A stretch of 64,000 nt of DNA from Acanthosoma haemorrhoidale (GCA_930367205.1 OV884009.1:100399189-100463188); one strand, 5' to 3'; counted from the first letter of the stretch, positions 34,601 to 45,990 are shown. A program made the numbers and translations. The notes: a model not told the origin generated them from the letters alone.

Positions 34601-35029
34601 ACATAAAGCATCCAAGAGACATGTTAGCAGTCTACTGAGAATATATCCAATTTTTTTTCGGTACCTATGTATAGTATAAGCATTAATAAAATTTAATTTT
34701 TGACAATAATAGACTGTTAACAACAATAACAAAGTTTAGGTGTTCAGGCTAAAGCTCCTTGTAAAAAGGAAATAAACAATAATAAGGACATTTTTTAAAA
34801 TTCATTTTATCGAGTATTATAGTTTGTTATATCAATTAAGACCCAGTATGAATTTTTTTTCTTTGTTCCGTTAATTTTAGGCGTCTTTTTATGAAAAGAT
34901 TTTTTTACATAAATGCACACTGTTTATTTACTGTAGCGCAGCTACATTTTATATAATTTGTGAGGCCTTTAGAGGAAGAAGATTACGCAGTCGGTCTTTC
35001 CGGCGTTCCTACTGCTGTAAATCTACTCA
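31671..35029. other. Long A+T-rich stretch, no gene recognised
   Basis: No host exon was recognised in this stretch. A G/C-richer block at about 32360-33060 has frames on the minus strand but no identifiable protein. An A-run at about 33217-33229 after it could be the tail of an old retroposon. The rest (33230-34980) shows only short A+T-rich frames. Confidence 0.4.
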
Positions 35030-36385
35030 GTCTGTCACGTTTCAAACTAACTCGGCCTGTGTAAGAGCTCTTTGTGCACTCATGCTGCTGCTGTAAACCG
35101 CAATGTCGTCAGCGGAATCGATTACACTAGCTTCCTTGTAGTTTGTTCTAACAATGTCAGTCGTGTACATGTCAAAAAGAACCGGAGACAAAACCACTCC
35201 TTGAGGATCTCCACAGGTTAGAGGGAAGGGGTTAGTGAGGCAATCGCCAACCCTTCCGTGAGACACTCACTCCAAAGTCCAACGAGATCCTACTAGCTGT
35301 GCTTTTTTTGATACTGAGGGTGGTTTCCGTCTGTCCCTTCACAAGTGTATGTTCTGTACTCAGAGGAGCCTCAGGAGTCGTACGGAATAATGGAATTTTT
35401 CTAACAGTACTCTTTCAGGTAATTCATTATAATATTTTCCATAATCTTCACCATGTGAGAAAGGAGACTGATCGGGTGGTAGTGGGTTGGGTGGTCACGT
35501 CTCTTTGTGGGCTTCCGTAGCGCGAACAAGATAGCTTGTTTCCACGCTGTCGTGAAGTATCGCAACCTGATACACGAACTGTAGGTTTACGAGTTTGGTG
35601 ATCCCTCTTCTCGGTAGCTGTTTTAGAAAACAGTTTGCACCCCCGTCGTGCCCTGAAGCTTGGATTTACAGACACCGGTCGCCTTGAGCCGCTTCGAGGA
35701 GAGGGCGTAAGGCTACTGGTACTCTGTTCTCATCGAACGGACGAAGACGATATCCTCGGTTAGGAAAGCTACCTGTCGATCCAATTCCTCTGTAGTGTGG
35801 AGATCAGGGACCCTATTCATTGGTGTCATAGTTGAGATCGATATAGTTACTATTCGGACCGGCTATAGTCGTACTCCGTGAGACGCGGTATCACAACTAC
35901 AATTGAATTCAGGACTGGTAGGTGATCAGTCGTTTAGGTCCAGGGTCTCACAATTATTTATCCTGTGATGCTGTTTTGTGAGTAGAACAACTCCTTGAGG
36001 AAGTCCACAGGTTAGAGGGAAGGGGTTAGTGAGGCAATCACCAACCCTTCCGTGGGACACTCTGTCGAAAGTCCAACGAGATCCTAGTGGCTGTGCTGTA
36101 GGGTAGAGGCATTTGACTTTTCTATGGCGAAAAGTGAAGTTCTTGGAGTGTGAGGCAGTAAAGTCTCCGACAAACCGGAGGTTGTTTTTCTCAGTGGATT
36201 CTTTAAGAAGGGCTGAGAACTCTTGGAGAGATGCCCTCGGTCTCTTATACAAGGCGGTGAAATAAATAGGTTTCCCTAAGTTTATCTTGGTCGTCAATTC
36301 GTGGAGACTAATATCAAATGTGATAATGGTGGAGCCTCTTTCACTCATGTGATGCCGTGCCGTATAGCTATCAGAACTCTTCCGT
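35030..36385 (-). mobile_element. Jockey-type LINE family B, inverted 5' segment
   Basis: Read on the minus strand from 36385 leftwards, this goes from endonuclease (IYFTALYKRPRASLQEFSAL, VGDFTASHS) to reverse transcriptase (TCGDPQGVVLSPVLFDMYTT, then SADDIAVYSSSMSAQRAL at about 35060-35110). The catalytic motif reads SADD where other family B copies have FADD. Stops and shifts are frequent. The 3' end of the same family continues on the plus strand from 36385, so this looks like a 5' inversion. A 107-bp segment (35197-35303) is duplicated at 35991-36097. Confidence 0.68.
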
Positions 36386-36790
36386 AGCCATCTCTCTGTC
36401 TCCAACAATTTCAGAACGGTACATTAGGAAAGTGGTCAGACATGCCTCTCTCTAGAGCTTAAAGAACGCCGACCTGCACCCATTGCTTGGTGTGGCGTTG
36501 GAGGGTTATTTCATCGACCGGAGACACATCAAGTTTTTGGACTTGTTGCGGCACCCAACAAACCCAGTGTTTAACACTATGGCCCCACCCCCATACCCGC
36601 ATCGCTGGTAGCAGGTTGGCCGGGGAAACTAGGTTAAGCTAGTTTAATTAGTTTTAAGTTAGTATTAGTACAATTCAATTTTAAGGTGATCCATATCACT
36701 TTTCTGTTCACACGCCTTGTATTCTGTACATCAGCCTACCAAAGCAAAATTCTTGTAAACCTCACAAATTATATAAAATGTAAATTGTAA
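36385..36790 (+). mobile_element. LINE family B 3' segment
   Basis: The plus strand encodes the end of ORF2: an LQQFQNG-like stretch in a shifted frame, then YFIDRRHIKFLDLLRHPTNP and APPPYPHRW (to about 36608), followed by a 3' UTR. It matches 40721-40984 of the family B copy at 39670. Confidence 0.62.
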
Positions 36791-37159
36791 GTCTTTCAGT
36801 TAAATGTTCGCAAGAATTTGAGGAGTCAATTTTCAAATTTCTACTACTCTGAGAAGTTGGTCAATGTTATTTTGCTACTATTATTCTAATCTATCAAATG
36901 CGAATATTTTGGGTTACAATGTTTTTCATTTTAGCTCACCAGTTCTGGAAATCCAAAAAGTTTTTTAAACTTTAAAATTTTAATATTAGCTCAGTTTTCA
37001 AATTGTAACCACCTACATCGCCAGTCTACTCAAATTCGATTTCGGTGTGGCTTGCTAGATTTTCAGCCTAGTTTGAATCGCTTTTTAGTTAAACGACCTG
37101 TAATGAAGGCATTCTGACAAATGTAGTAATGAACGAAGGCTTCTAAAGATGGTAGAAGC

Positions 37160-37765
37160 AAAATTAGTCGGAAAATATCCCAATAGTCCACAAGTTTAGT
37201 AGCGCAAATGACCTTTTATCATATTTGGAAAATACGTTCAAAGATACCCGAAAGCATGAACAATTGAAACGCCAATTATACTCAATTAAAATGTACTCAA
37301 AAGAACATCCGATTGCATTTGTAAATAGAATAGACAATCGTAGGACGATTATGTATGCCCGAATCGAATTAGAGAGCAATGCAGCACAATCAGCAATATA
37401 ATAATCGAATATATCTACCAACATCCAATACTATTAAAAATACCAACTCCCCAAAATTACTACCAACCACAAAATAATTAGCTAACTCCACAAAAAAATT
37501 TTACAAAACCAAAATCTCAGCAATGAAGAAATAATAACCCTTACAGGAGTTACTTTACTTCACAAACATTCAACAAAATACTATCTCTATGAGAACAGTT
37601 ACAGCACAAAAAGGACAATCAATGGAGCAAGAAGAACAACTCCAAACAGAATATAAACAATACGATCCCAAAGATGAAAGGATCAAGGAGTTAGAAGATA
37701 AAAAAAACAAAATGGAGTCTTTTTTAGACCCAGAACGGATCCCAGAAGCTCCAAATATCAACTAA
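37160..37765 (+). pseudogene. Errantivirus-like gag remnant
   Basis: A frame with LLSYLENTFKDTRKHEQLKR and HPIAFVNRIDN resembles the capsid region of gypsy-group gag proteins. It is followed by a glutamate- and lysine-rich C-terminal part (about 37590-37760) that ends shortly before the protease frame. It is broken by stops near 37400-37560. Confidence 0.5.
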
Positions 37766-37794
37766 ATACTATAAACACCTCTCTACCCTCCATA

Positions 37795-38220
37795 AAAAAT
37801 AACGACGGCACGAAATGGGTACTCGACTTTGGTTCAGCTAAAAAATATATTAACCCCGACCAAGTCCCACCAGGATCAGAAGGAACTATGAAAAATTTTA
37901 CTGTCACAACCGCGACTGGAAAACAAAACAGTTATGAAACGATTAATCTCGGCATACGAGACCTTTTTAAAGAACAAGAAAAACATTGAACTATACACAT
38001 TTACCCTTTTGGCAAAAACTTTGACATTCTAATAGGACACAAAATGATGAAGAAATTAGGATTCAACATTAATTTTGACAATCACATAATCATCCCATTT
38101 CACACTCAAACGGAAGGACTAACTAGAGTTACAGTTAAACAAAGAAATAAACGAAATAAAAATGAATTTCATAAAAACCCAAGCATTACTAAATACAAGG
38201 ACGAAATTATAAAAATACTA
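37795..38220 (+). pseudogene. Errantivirus-like protease remnant
   Basis: WVLDFGSAKKYINP has the layout of a retroviral protease active site (usually L.DTGS....I.P). FDILIGHKMMKKLGFNI matches the downstream ILIG...L motif. An in-frame stop lies between them near 37987. Confidence 0.55.
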
Positions 38221-38299
38221 TAAGGTCTTTATGACCTATCCTCCAAATCAATAATTAACTCGAAGTCAAAACAAAATATTTAAATCCCCATGTACGATA

Positions 38300-39190
38300 T
38301 AGACGGAAAAAACCATTAAATTAGTTGATTCATTATCTTGCCTGCCGACTAAGCAAATAAATATGCTTGAATAACCTCGTCGATAAACAAAATATCTATC
38401 GAGATACATACTGACGACAATAACACTAGCTATTACGAGAGTCTAGCCACATGCCACTCAATAGAATCATCAGATAACATAGTAATTCTGATATGTTTTA
38501 ATTTATTGATATATATTGAAAAATACCAAATTATTATAGAGGAAAAAATAAACCCCTCATCCAAAAATTGTTTAAAAACCAAATAACAGACTTACTATCC
38601 AGACCACAAACCCCTACAAATTCTTCAAGCAACGAATCAACTAATCTTGAATACCTTAAATCTATTACAACATACGGGAAATTAGGCTCATCTCCTTTAA
38701 CCAACACCAAAGCAGAGAAAAATACTCACTACGGAATCTTTAACAAAATAGCCCAAATACAATACCAGTCGTATTGAACGATATTATAAATTAGGACTAG
38801 ACAGAGAGACGACTTCAAACAGAAAGGTCATCTTACTAAATTATTATTTAGGACGATCGATAGGAATAACTCGGTTATAACGGAGACATGCACTCACTAA
38901 GACCGACATAATATTGGCCGAACATGCATGTCTGTATTACAGAAAATATAAATAACTGCCAAATTTGTCAACAGGCATATGAACAGAATCCAATAAAAAA
39001 AATTTACCATTAGTAACCCCCCCCCTCCCCGAAAGACCTAGACCTAAAACTGAACCCTAATTCGCACTCGGAAAAAAGATTGGTACCGAAATGAAAGATG
39101 GACGAAAAATTAATAAGGTACATCAGTTCCAATTCAAGACACCAAGTACAAAGTTCAAAGACTTACTAACAATACATAACACTGTTCCAC
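38300..39190 (+). pseudogene. Errantivirus-like RNase H end and integrase N-terminus
   Basis: KLVDSLSCLP near 38310 corresponds to the end of RNase H (usually VADALSRL). Further on, YWPNMHVCITENINNCQICQ (about 38910-38970) matches the CC half of an integrase zinc finger. The catalytic core is not recognisable before the LINE insertion. Confidence 0.5.
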
Positions 39191-39669
39191 ATGACAATAA
39201 CTCTGTGGCCATTCGCCCTAGCAGTTTGCATGCCTCTCCAAGCGTTTAAAATAATAGCTCTTTCCGTAGGACCAGGTGTGACACCTATTAGACCCTTACC
39301 TCAGACCTTCATACTTCATAAAAGATTACTACACTTTTATCAGTTACCAAAATTTATCCTCATTAGAGGAAGAAACTTATTTATTAACTAACAAAATAAA
39401 CTCATTAAAAGTATTATGAGAACTAGAGAGGTCGTACAAAATACTAGAAAACCAATTCATTGATTTCAAAAACAGACTAGAACAAACACATCATTGATAT
39501 TGTTATATATTCAACCTCCAACATGGGGAAGGTAGTGTACAATTGTTAAATAGCGTTAAGGAACTGAGGCCAGAAGGCCGGATGTAGGCATAAGCCCCTC
39601 TTTTGATGTAGGCCGGCCGATGTACCCCATCTGTTGGGATATGGGTGGTGCTAAGTGCAAAATGGTACA

Positions 39670-41264
39670 AACTGCTGCTCAAACAAATGCCGAGGAGAGG
39701 GATAGTACAACTAGCAAACTTATACAACTCTTGTATAAGATTGCGGTACTTTCCTGACACATGGAAACAAGCCATCTTGTTCCCATTATTAAAGCCAGCA
39801 AACAGCGGAGATCACCCAGCCCATTACCGCCCGATCAGTCTGCTACTACAGATGGGGGAAATCTTTGAGAAAATTCTTTTGAATTATCTCAAAGATTACT
39901 GCTCGGAAAACGACATCATTCCGCCATAACAGACTGGATTTCAATCCACTATGAGCGCAGAGCACCCCCTGCTGATGGTACAGTCAGAGGCTAGTCATAA
40001 CATGAATAGAAACATAGCCACGGCTATGATTTCGATTGACTGCACTCAAGCATTCGACTCGGTGTCTCACGGGACACTGTGTCAAATGCTCTGCGACCGG
40101 GAATGCCCGGAACAACTCTATTCAATTCTGGTTAGCTTCCTGAACAACAGATCGATGCGGGTGTGGGTGGGTGATAGCTTCTCCGAAGCTGTCCCACTGA
40201 CCTGTGGAGTACCCCAAGGAGCCGTATTATCCCCTGTACTATTCAACGTATACACGTCTGAAATTGTTGGAGCCCGATATAAAAACACCACAGTTACTGC
40301 CTTTGCAGATGACATAGTGGTGTACAGTAGCTGCATGAGCGCCAAGGTAGCTCTAAAACAGGCTAAAGTAGCTCGTAACCAGATCAGTGAGAGATTGGGG
40401 AGACTCAATATCTCTGTAAACGCGGGTAAGACTGACGGCGTAATTTTCTCTTTTCAAAAGGGAAAAATCCCACTACCTACTAGTTACACAGTAGGAACGG
40501 AGGAAAATTCACCAGCCTACAACCTAGTATATCTGGGAATTAAAATGGACAGACACCTCCATTTTAGTAACCACTTTACGAAGAAGTTGAAGCAAACACG
40601 CACGAAGTCTTACCGGCTTACACATTAACCTCCCCCAATCTATCACTGCGTCTGAAGCTACTGATCTACAAGAGTATACTCAGGCCTACACTGCTGTATG
40701 GTGCACCGCTTTTTCGTCATTTGACGTATACGACAGCTCGGCGACTCCAACAATTTCAAAACGGTATACTGATGAAAGTAGTCAGAAATACTTCATTCGA
40801 GCAGCGGAGCAATAGTGAGCTTCACGAGATCTTTGAGCTGCCTACGGTGGGTGAATTCATCCAACGTAGACATATCAAATTTTTCGACTCCCTGCAATAC
40901 TTGACAAACCCGGTGTTTAACACGATAACCCCCGCTCCGTTCCCCCATCGATGGCAGGACGCTGTCGCGGCTGGATCACTTTAGTCTTAGGTTCTAGGTA
41001 TAGGTTTTAGTTTGTTTTGTTTTGTTTGTTTTTTAGTGTAATTAGTTAGTTAGTGTAGTTTGCCGGTAACAAGCTGAAGGTGAGCCTCATCACCTAGTGT
41101 TGTGGATATGGTTATGACTTTTTATACTACAGATTGAATGTATTTATATTATGCCCTCCTTCGAATGCATCAGTGCATCGCAGTACGAGGAGCAACTTGT
41201 AACTCTATAAAAATTGTTTGTTCATTGTATTATTTTTTGAGCTTTTGAAAGAAAAAAAAAAAAA
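39670..41264 (+). mobile_element. LINE family B, 5'-truncated insertion with 11-bp TSD
   Basis: The insert is bounded by AAAATGGTACA at 39659-39669 and at 41265-41275. It ends in an A-run (from 41252; its last bases merge with the second TSD copy). It encodes the RT half of ORF2: YRPISLLLQMGEIFEKILLN, then CTQAFDSVSHG, TCGVPQGAVLSPVLFNVYTS and AFADDIVVYSS. After a frameshift near 40615, ARRLQQFQNGILMKVV and RRHIKFFDSLQY follow up to TAG at about 40984. A TAA at about 39927 also interrupts the frame. The 280-bp 3' UTR precedes the poly-A. It is the best-preserved family B copy here. Confidence 0.8.
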
Positions 41265-41275
41265 AAAATGGTACA

Positions 41276-42090
41276 GAAAAGGCACGCACGGTAAAAAAGG
41301 GTCATAAAGAAAAAGCCTTGTGTTGAGATTGAGAAATACGGTCCAAGACGAAAACATATACTTCGGAACGAGAATTAGCTGGACAGTCGCAGACACGAGA
41401 GCTCAGTCGCGGAGACACGGCTCAGTCGCGCTAAAATGCGGGGGATGGCATGGGAGCTCTTTGAGCGGCTTTGAGGCCTGTCAGATTGAAGAGATCGATG
41501 TACACTAGGAAGATTTAAGGTTTAGTTGCAGCTAGTACAATAGATGTAATCTATTCATTATTTTGATTCATAGTAAAATCAGTCATTCCTCGATAAAACA
41601 TTTTAATATTTTGCTGTTTTGGGTTAATAAAACATTTTGTCTAGTAAATTCTATTTTACTATTGAATTCCTTCCATTTGATCACCATGTCAATCTATTAA
41701 GGTAAACTACTTTGAATTCAGAATCTAACAGTAAGTAAATTGAATATTTGAATAAGGTATAATTTTGTACAATTTGACGCTAATGCAATATGCTCAAGAT
41801 TTGAGGAATCAAATCTGTCATTAGTTGAATAGCTAAATGGCATCCCTAAAATTTAAATATTCTAATTACTCAACTAGAGCGTAACAGCGTGGTGTTCGTG
41901 GGTAAGTCAGGTGAATAGATAAATGGGTATATGTACCCTTAGAAAAAATACATCCTTTATTTATTTCCTTAGAGTTTTATGTATACGGATACAGTTGTGT
42001 GTCGGATAGATAGAGTATCCCTATATAAATAAATAAATAAAAAGTTTCTTGCCCGTCCACCGAACATATTAATATACATACAATTATAAG
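41276..42090. other. Unassigned sequence downstream of LINE B insertion
   Basis: A G/C-richer block at 41276-41520 contains two close copies of GCTCAGTCGCG. It should join directly to 39669 if the LINE is removed. The rest is A+T-rich. No protein family was recognised. Confidence 0.35.
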
Positions 42091-42790
42091 GCAAAAACGC
42101 GGCCTTATCAACTGTCGAGGTTCAGAAATCAGCTAGCTAATGAGAAACGCGGACGGCAAAGATAAAGAAAAATACGACGCCATATTACCAAAAGTAGAGA
42201 GTAACAATTACCATTTAGAACACTATGTCAAAGCCCAACTAGCGATAAAAAAAAAACTAATTAAAAATGTAAGCACAGAAATTAACATTTTCTCACAATC
42301 AAAATAACTGTTAAGAAGGACAAATGAAATATTTTACGCATATGAAGACAAATTTAAATCTCATTAATTAATAGAACTCCTGACTCACCTCAACCAAAAA
42401 TTAATAACAATCTTAAATTCTTTAGAAAACTGCAGACATTGACTTACTCATCCAAATATGATAAATCCCAGTGAAATACAAAGAATAACGTCTTTAAATG
42501 GCAAATTGCTAACATCTGATTTGGATCCCTTTCCTTATCATGATGTAAATATCGTTCAATATTCGAAACTAACGTAATTTATTATTTATTTCAATTACCA
42601 TTGAAAACCAAACTTCTCGAGACTGCGAAGGCAATTATCCGATATCCCTCAGCGGAAAACGACTTATCTATTAAGACCACCTGCTTATTTGTAAATCAGA
42701 CCCTAGTACAGAAGGGCCATGAAACATTGTATAATATATATGTAAAACCCTATAATTGTGATTATTGTATTAACTAAATTATCACTAACA
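42091..42790 (+). pseudogene. Errantivirus-like env remnant
   Basis: KRGLIN (42095-42112) sits where insect errantivirus envelope proteins have their protease cleavage site and the start of the transmembrane subunit. It is followed by a helical region (KYDAILPKVESNNYHLEHYV, then a stretch of lysine- and asparagine-rich heptads) and ITSLNGKLL. Many stops are present. The call rests on motif order and spacing. Confidence 0.45.
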
Positions 42791-42799
42791 CCTCTTTAT

Positions 42800-43140
42800 C
42801 ACATTATATTACCCTTTGTTTAAAAACCACTCCTATCATAGATATTTAAAACCCTCTTAACCAATATTTCTCTTATAGTATATCTTATATAATTATAAAC
42901 AAAAATAATGTAAACCTTAAGTATCGCCTAGCTTTAACCTGTCATACTACTTGAGAATTCAGAATTGTCGTAAAACTGTCTCAACAGACATTTACGTGAG
43001 CTGTTCATGAGGGAGCCCTTAAGAAGTGTGTGACTTGAGGTCTAGAGACTTGATATGAACAGAGAAGGCGGCCATATTGTAGCTCTATAGTAGGTAGCTC
43101 TGTGCACAGATAACACAGATGGCGGTAAGAAAGAGCCTCC
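42800..43140. other. A+T-rich DNA, nothing recognised
   Basis: May include the end of the env remnant. No LTR was identified. Confidence 0.4.
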
Positions 43141-43145
43141 CTAGC

Positions 43146-43708
43146 ATCGACCTTGGCCGAGTGGTTAGCACCGCGGACTCGAGTGCATTACCTCGTCCTG
43201 GCCAACTAGATTTTTTAATTCCATTCCTTTCCCTGTTTCCAAGACAGTACGGTATTTAGGCTCCCGATAAAAGGCCGACATCCCTTCCATGTTCATGTTA
43301 TTCCATCGAAACCTATCCAACCACAATAGTCATTACACTGCGCCACTCATCCCTATAATCCTCCGAGGAGGACTAAAGTGGCAGTACCCTCGTGACCTGG
43401 TCATACGTGACAGTGGAAGTCCTGGCAATGGCCGGTTTCTCTAATCATGTCCTGGCTCTCGCGCTCTTGGTCAGCCTCCTGGCCGGTGACGCGGCTGATG
43501 GAGGAGCGTGGGGGACTTTCCAACAGTCTGCTTCCTCTTTCGCATGTGAGGGAGGTGACAACTATGTGGATTTGGGAGGTCTGTTGGCTGTTTGTATATA
43601 CTGTATAAATGCGCTAGTGAATGAAGAATTGGAAATATTGTATGAATGAGAACATTGAACACAATTACTTATTGCCAAAACAAAACAAAAAAAAAAAAAA
43701 AAAAAAAA
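43146..43708 (+). mobile_element. tRNA-like head joined to LINE family A tail (SINE-like)
   Basis: The 5' part (43150-43205) begins CCTTGGCCGAGTGGTTAGCA, matching an RNA polymerase III A-box (TGGCCGAGTGG, 43154-43164) and the D-arm of Ser/Leu-type tRNAs. No good B-box follows. From about 43219 the sequence is family A LINE 3' region in the sense direction, with an internal deletion near 43291, and it ends in 22 A residues (43687-43708). This arrangement is that of a SINE that borrows a LINE tail. Alternatively it is an internally deleted LINE next to a chance tRNA-like stretch. Confidence 0.5.
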
Positions 43709-43806
43709 TGCGAATAATTTGAATATCTGTATATATATAGATATTCCTCTAATTTCAAATTATAAAGCCCCGAACAGAATTTTAACTAATTTTACTTTTC
43801 ATGATC

Positions 43807-44690
43807 AGCAGCTGCCGAGGAGAGGGATTGCCCAACTCGTTAACTTGTACAATTCATGCATCAGGATGCGATACTTCTCGACAGCGTGGAAACAAGGTAT
43901 CTTGTTCCCGCTGCGGAAGCCCACAAAGAGAGGTTCCACCACTCAGCCCACTATCGCCCGATCAGTCTCCTCCCACACATGGCGAAGATTATCGAAAAGA
44001 TAATGGTGAGCTGCCTAAAGGAGTTCTCTTAGGAAAATTCTATCATTCCGTACGAGCAGACAGGTTTTCAGGATCATCTAAGTACAGAACATCGGGCTAA
44101 CAAAGCTTTTATTTCACTAGCTTTTATTTATTTTATTATCATCTTCATGTTGAGGTCGGAAACTTTTCAGACCACCTGTGTAGGTGGAAGCCACTCTCGG
44201 TATCAACAGGAACACAGCAACTGTTATGATCTTGTGGGACTGCATGCAGGCTTTTGACTCAGTGTCCCACGGGATGCAGTGCCGACAGCTTTGCGAATGG
44301 GAATCCTCAGAGCAGTTATATACCATGTTGGTTTCCTTCCTGAAGGACAGAACGGTAAGGGTACGGGTGGGTGATTGCCTCTCGAACTCATTCACCCTAA
44401 CTTGTGGAGTTCCTCAAGGAGCGGTTTTGTCTCCGGTGCTTTTTAGCGTGTACACATCTGAAATTGTTGGGACAAACTATAAGAAAACTGCGGTAATCGC
44501 TTTCGCTGACGACATTGCGGTTTATAGCAGCAGCATGAGTGCACAAAGAGCACTTACACAGACCGAGTCAGTTTTTAACGTAACCAGTGACAGACTGGGT
44601 GGGTTAAACATCAGTGTGGACGCTGGGAATACCGACTGCGTAATTTTCTCCCTCCAAAAGGGGGAAAAATAAGCCTTGCCAAAATCATAT
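43807..44690 (+). mobile_element. LINE family B fragment (RT)
   Basis: The RT pieces are RRGIAQLVNLYNSCIRMRYF, then in another frame MQAFDSVSHGMQCRQL, TCGVPQGAVLSPVLF and AFADDIAVYSSSMSAQRAL. The last runs open to TAA near 44670. About 80 bp near 44102-44185 has no counterpart in the copy at 39670. No 3' end or poly-A is present. It lies just upstream of exon candidate 44832. Confidence 0.68.
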
Positions 44691-44831
44691 AACGTAACTT
44701 CATGATTAATAATATGTATCAGATGGCGAGAGTTTGATGGGCTATGGTTACAAATATACATTAAAACGGACATCAAATTTGTGTTTACAATGTTTTATGT
44801 ACCCCAGTTTTTCATTTTCATTTTCATATAG

Positions 44832-45013
44832 ATGTGATATTTCACGTGGAGGCTTTACTTGGAGTGCTAAAGATGAATGAAAAGGGTTATTCAGTGGACG
44901 TTCCCTACTTACTCAGTTTGAGCAGCCGTTTTCATGAAGCCACGGACCCTAGCTATAAAATTGAAATGAGGGCCTCGGCGCATATGACGGAGGAGCTGAT
45001 CAAACCAGGGATT
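44832..45013 (+). CDS. Candidate exon 1 of an unidentified gene
   Basis: This 182-bp exon candidate follows a TTTTCATTTTCATATAG acceptor and ends ATT before a GTGAGT donor. Apart from two bases that complete a codon from an earlier exon, it is open and reads VIFHVEALLGVLKMNEKG..., SVDVPYLLSLSSRFHEATD and ASAHMTEELIKPGI. The amino-acid make-up is protein-like and unlike the surrounding transposons. It ends in phase 0, as the candidate at 45826 begins. I do not recognise the protein, and no earlier exon was found. It could be a host gene fragment or a retrogene piece. Confidence 0.4.
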
Positions 45014-45139
45014 GTGAGTCAGCAAATGACCTTCACCACAAGATAAGCAAAGGTAAAGATATAAAACCCTCCTCCATTTCTCCTACAGTCATTGTATCGC
45101 CATTATTGTCATAATTTAGATAACACATTTTGATGAGAT

Positions 45140-45625
45140 TTTTTTTCTTTCAAAACCCCTTTTATTCAAAAATGTTTACAATATATGACCAAAAATACAA
45201 TTAACAAGATTAACAATATAATACTCCTCGTGCTGCATACGCAGATGCATTTGAAGGAGGGTAGATTTACAAAATCAAAATTTCTTTTTGAAGTTAAAAG
45301 ATCAATATACAGGTGATGGGGCTCACGTTCGGATTACAAATAGGGAAACTTACAAACTAGAACCTAAATACTAAAGCTTTCCTGCTTCGACAGCGTCCTG
45401 TCATCGATAGGGGTACGGAGCGGGGGTTATCGTGTTAAACACCGGGTTTGTCAAGTACTGTAGTGAGTCGTATGAATGAATTCATCCATCGTTGGGAGAT
45501 CAAATACCTTGTGAAGCTCACTGTTGCTCCGTCGCTCGAACGAAGTATGAATGACCACTTTCATCAGTATACCGTTTTGGAATTGTTGGAGTCGCCGAGC
45601 GGTCGTGTACATCAGATGACGAAGG
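45140..45625 (-). mobile_element. LINE family B 3' end, minus strand, with probable TSD
   Basis: The minus strand encodes TTARRLQQFQNGILMKVV and SNSELHKVFDLPTMDEF, then a 3' UTR and a short poly-A seen as T-run at 45140. Flanks TTGATGAGAT (45130-45139) and TTGGTGAGAT (45626-45635) match at 9 of 10 positions. It sits between the two exon candidates of the unidentified gene. Confidence 0.68.
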
Positions 45626-45825
45626 TTGGTGAGATGAACCGCTCCACCGTCCAAATTTTTCTTCCACGTTCAGACCGTCTGAAACAAAACCTGCTGCCAC
45701 AAATGTTTAGTATATCAAAACGTCGTCCAAAAATAAATTTGTTGAAACATGTAAGATTAATACTTGAGACCATTTCCAATAAGTTAATCTACTCAAATAA
45801 AAATTCACCAACCATTAACTCACAG

Positions 45826-45990
45826 TTTAATGCTATCTTATTGCCGGCTATGGAGGAGGCGAAGATCAGCGAGATTAACCATGCTACTCCTGCAGCCGTA
45901 ACACCGCTGTCGAGGACTGGTCCGCCGCTGGTGGAGAGTGCTGAGCCGCTTTATCAAGTGTTAAAATGTTACTATCACGTCATAAAACAA
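45826..45990 (+). CDS. Candidate exon 2 of an unidentified gene
   Basis: This 165-bp exon candidate (55 codons, phase 0 at both ends) follows an ACTCACAG acceptor and ends CAA before GTATAT, a weak donor. It reads FNAILLPAMEEAKISEINHA, TPAAVTPLSRTGPPLVESAE and PLYQVLKCYYHVIKQ. Together with 44832-45013 it would form a continuous frame across an 813-bp intron that contains a LINE. The next element, hAT B, starts 14 bp after its end. The protein is not recognised. Confidence 0.38.

Larger units (their letters stand above)
36990..42800 (+). mobile_element. Decayed env-bearing gypsy (errantivirus-like), interrupted
   Basis: Remnants of gag, protease, RNase H end, integrase and env occur in the correct order on the plus strand, split by a family B LINE at 39670-41264. 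The RT core is missing: protease sequence passes into the RNase H/integrase linker within about 200 bp (38120-38330). An A-rich coding strand and an env with a KRGLIN-type cleavage region are typical of insect errantiviruses. No LTR pair was found; the block 39510-39669 plus 41276-41520 could contain LTR sequence, but this is unproven. All frames are broken, so it is an old copy. Confidence 0.58.

Noticed and set aside
43150..43215. A functional tRNA gene (Ser/Leu-like A-box)
   Set aside because: No B-box, no matching acceptor stem and a direct join to LINE sequence. Kept only as a SINE-like head.
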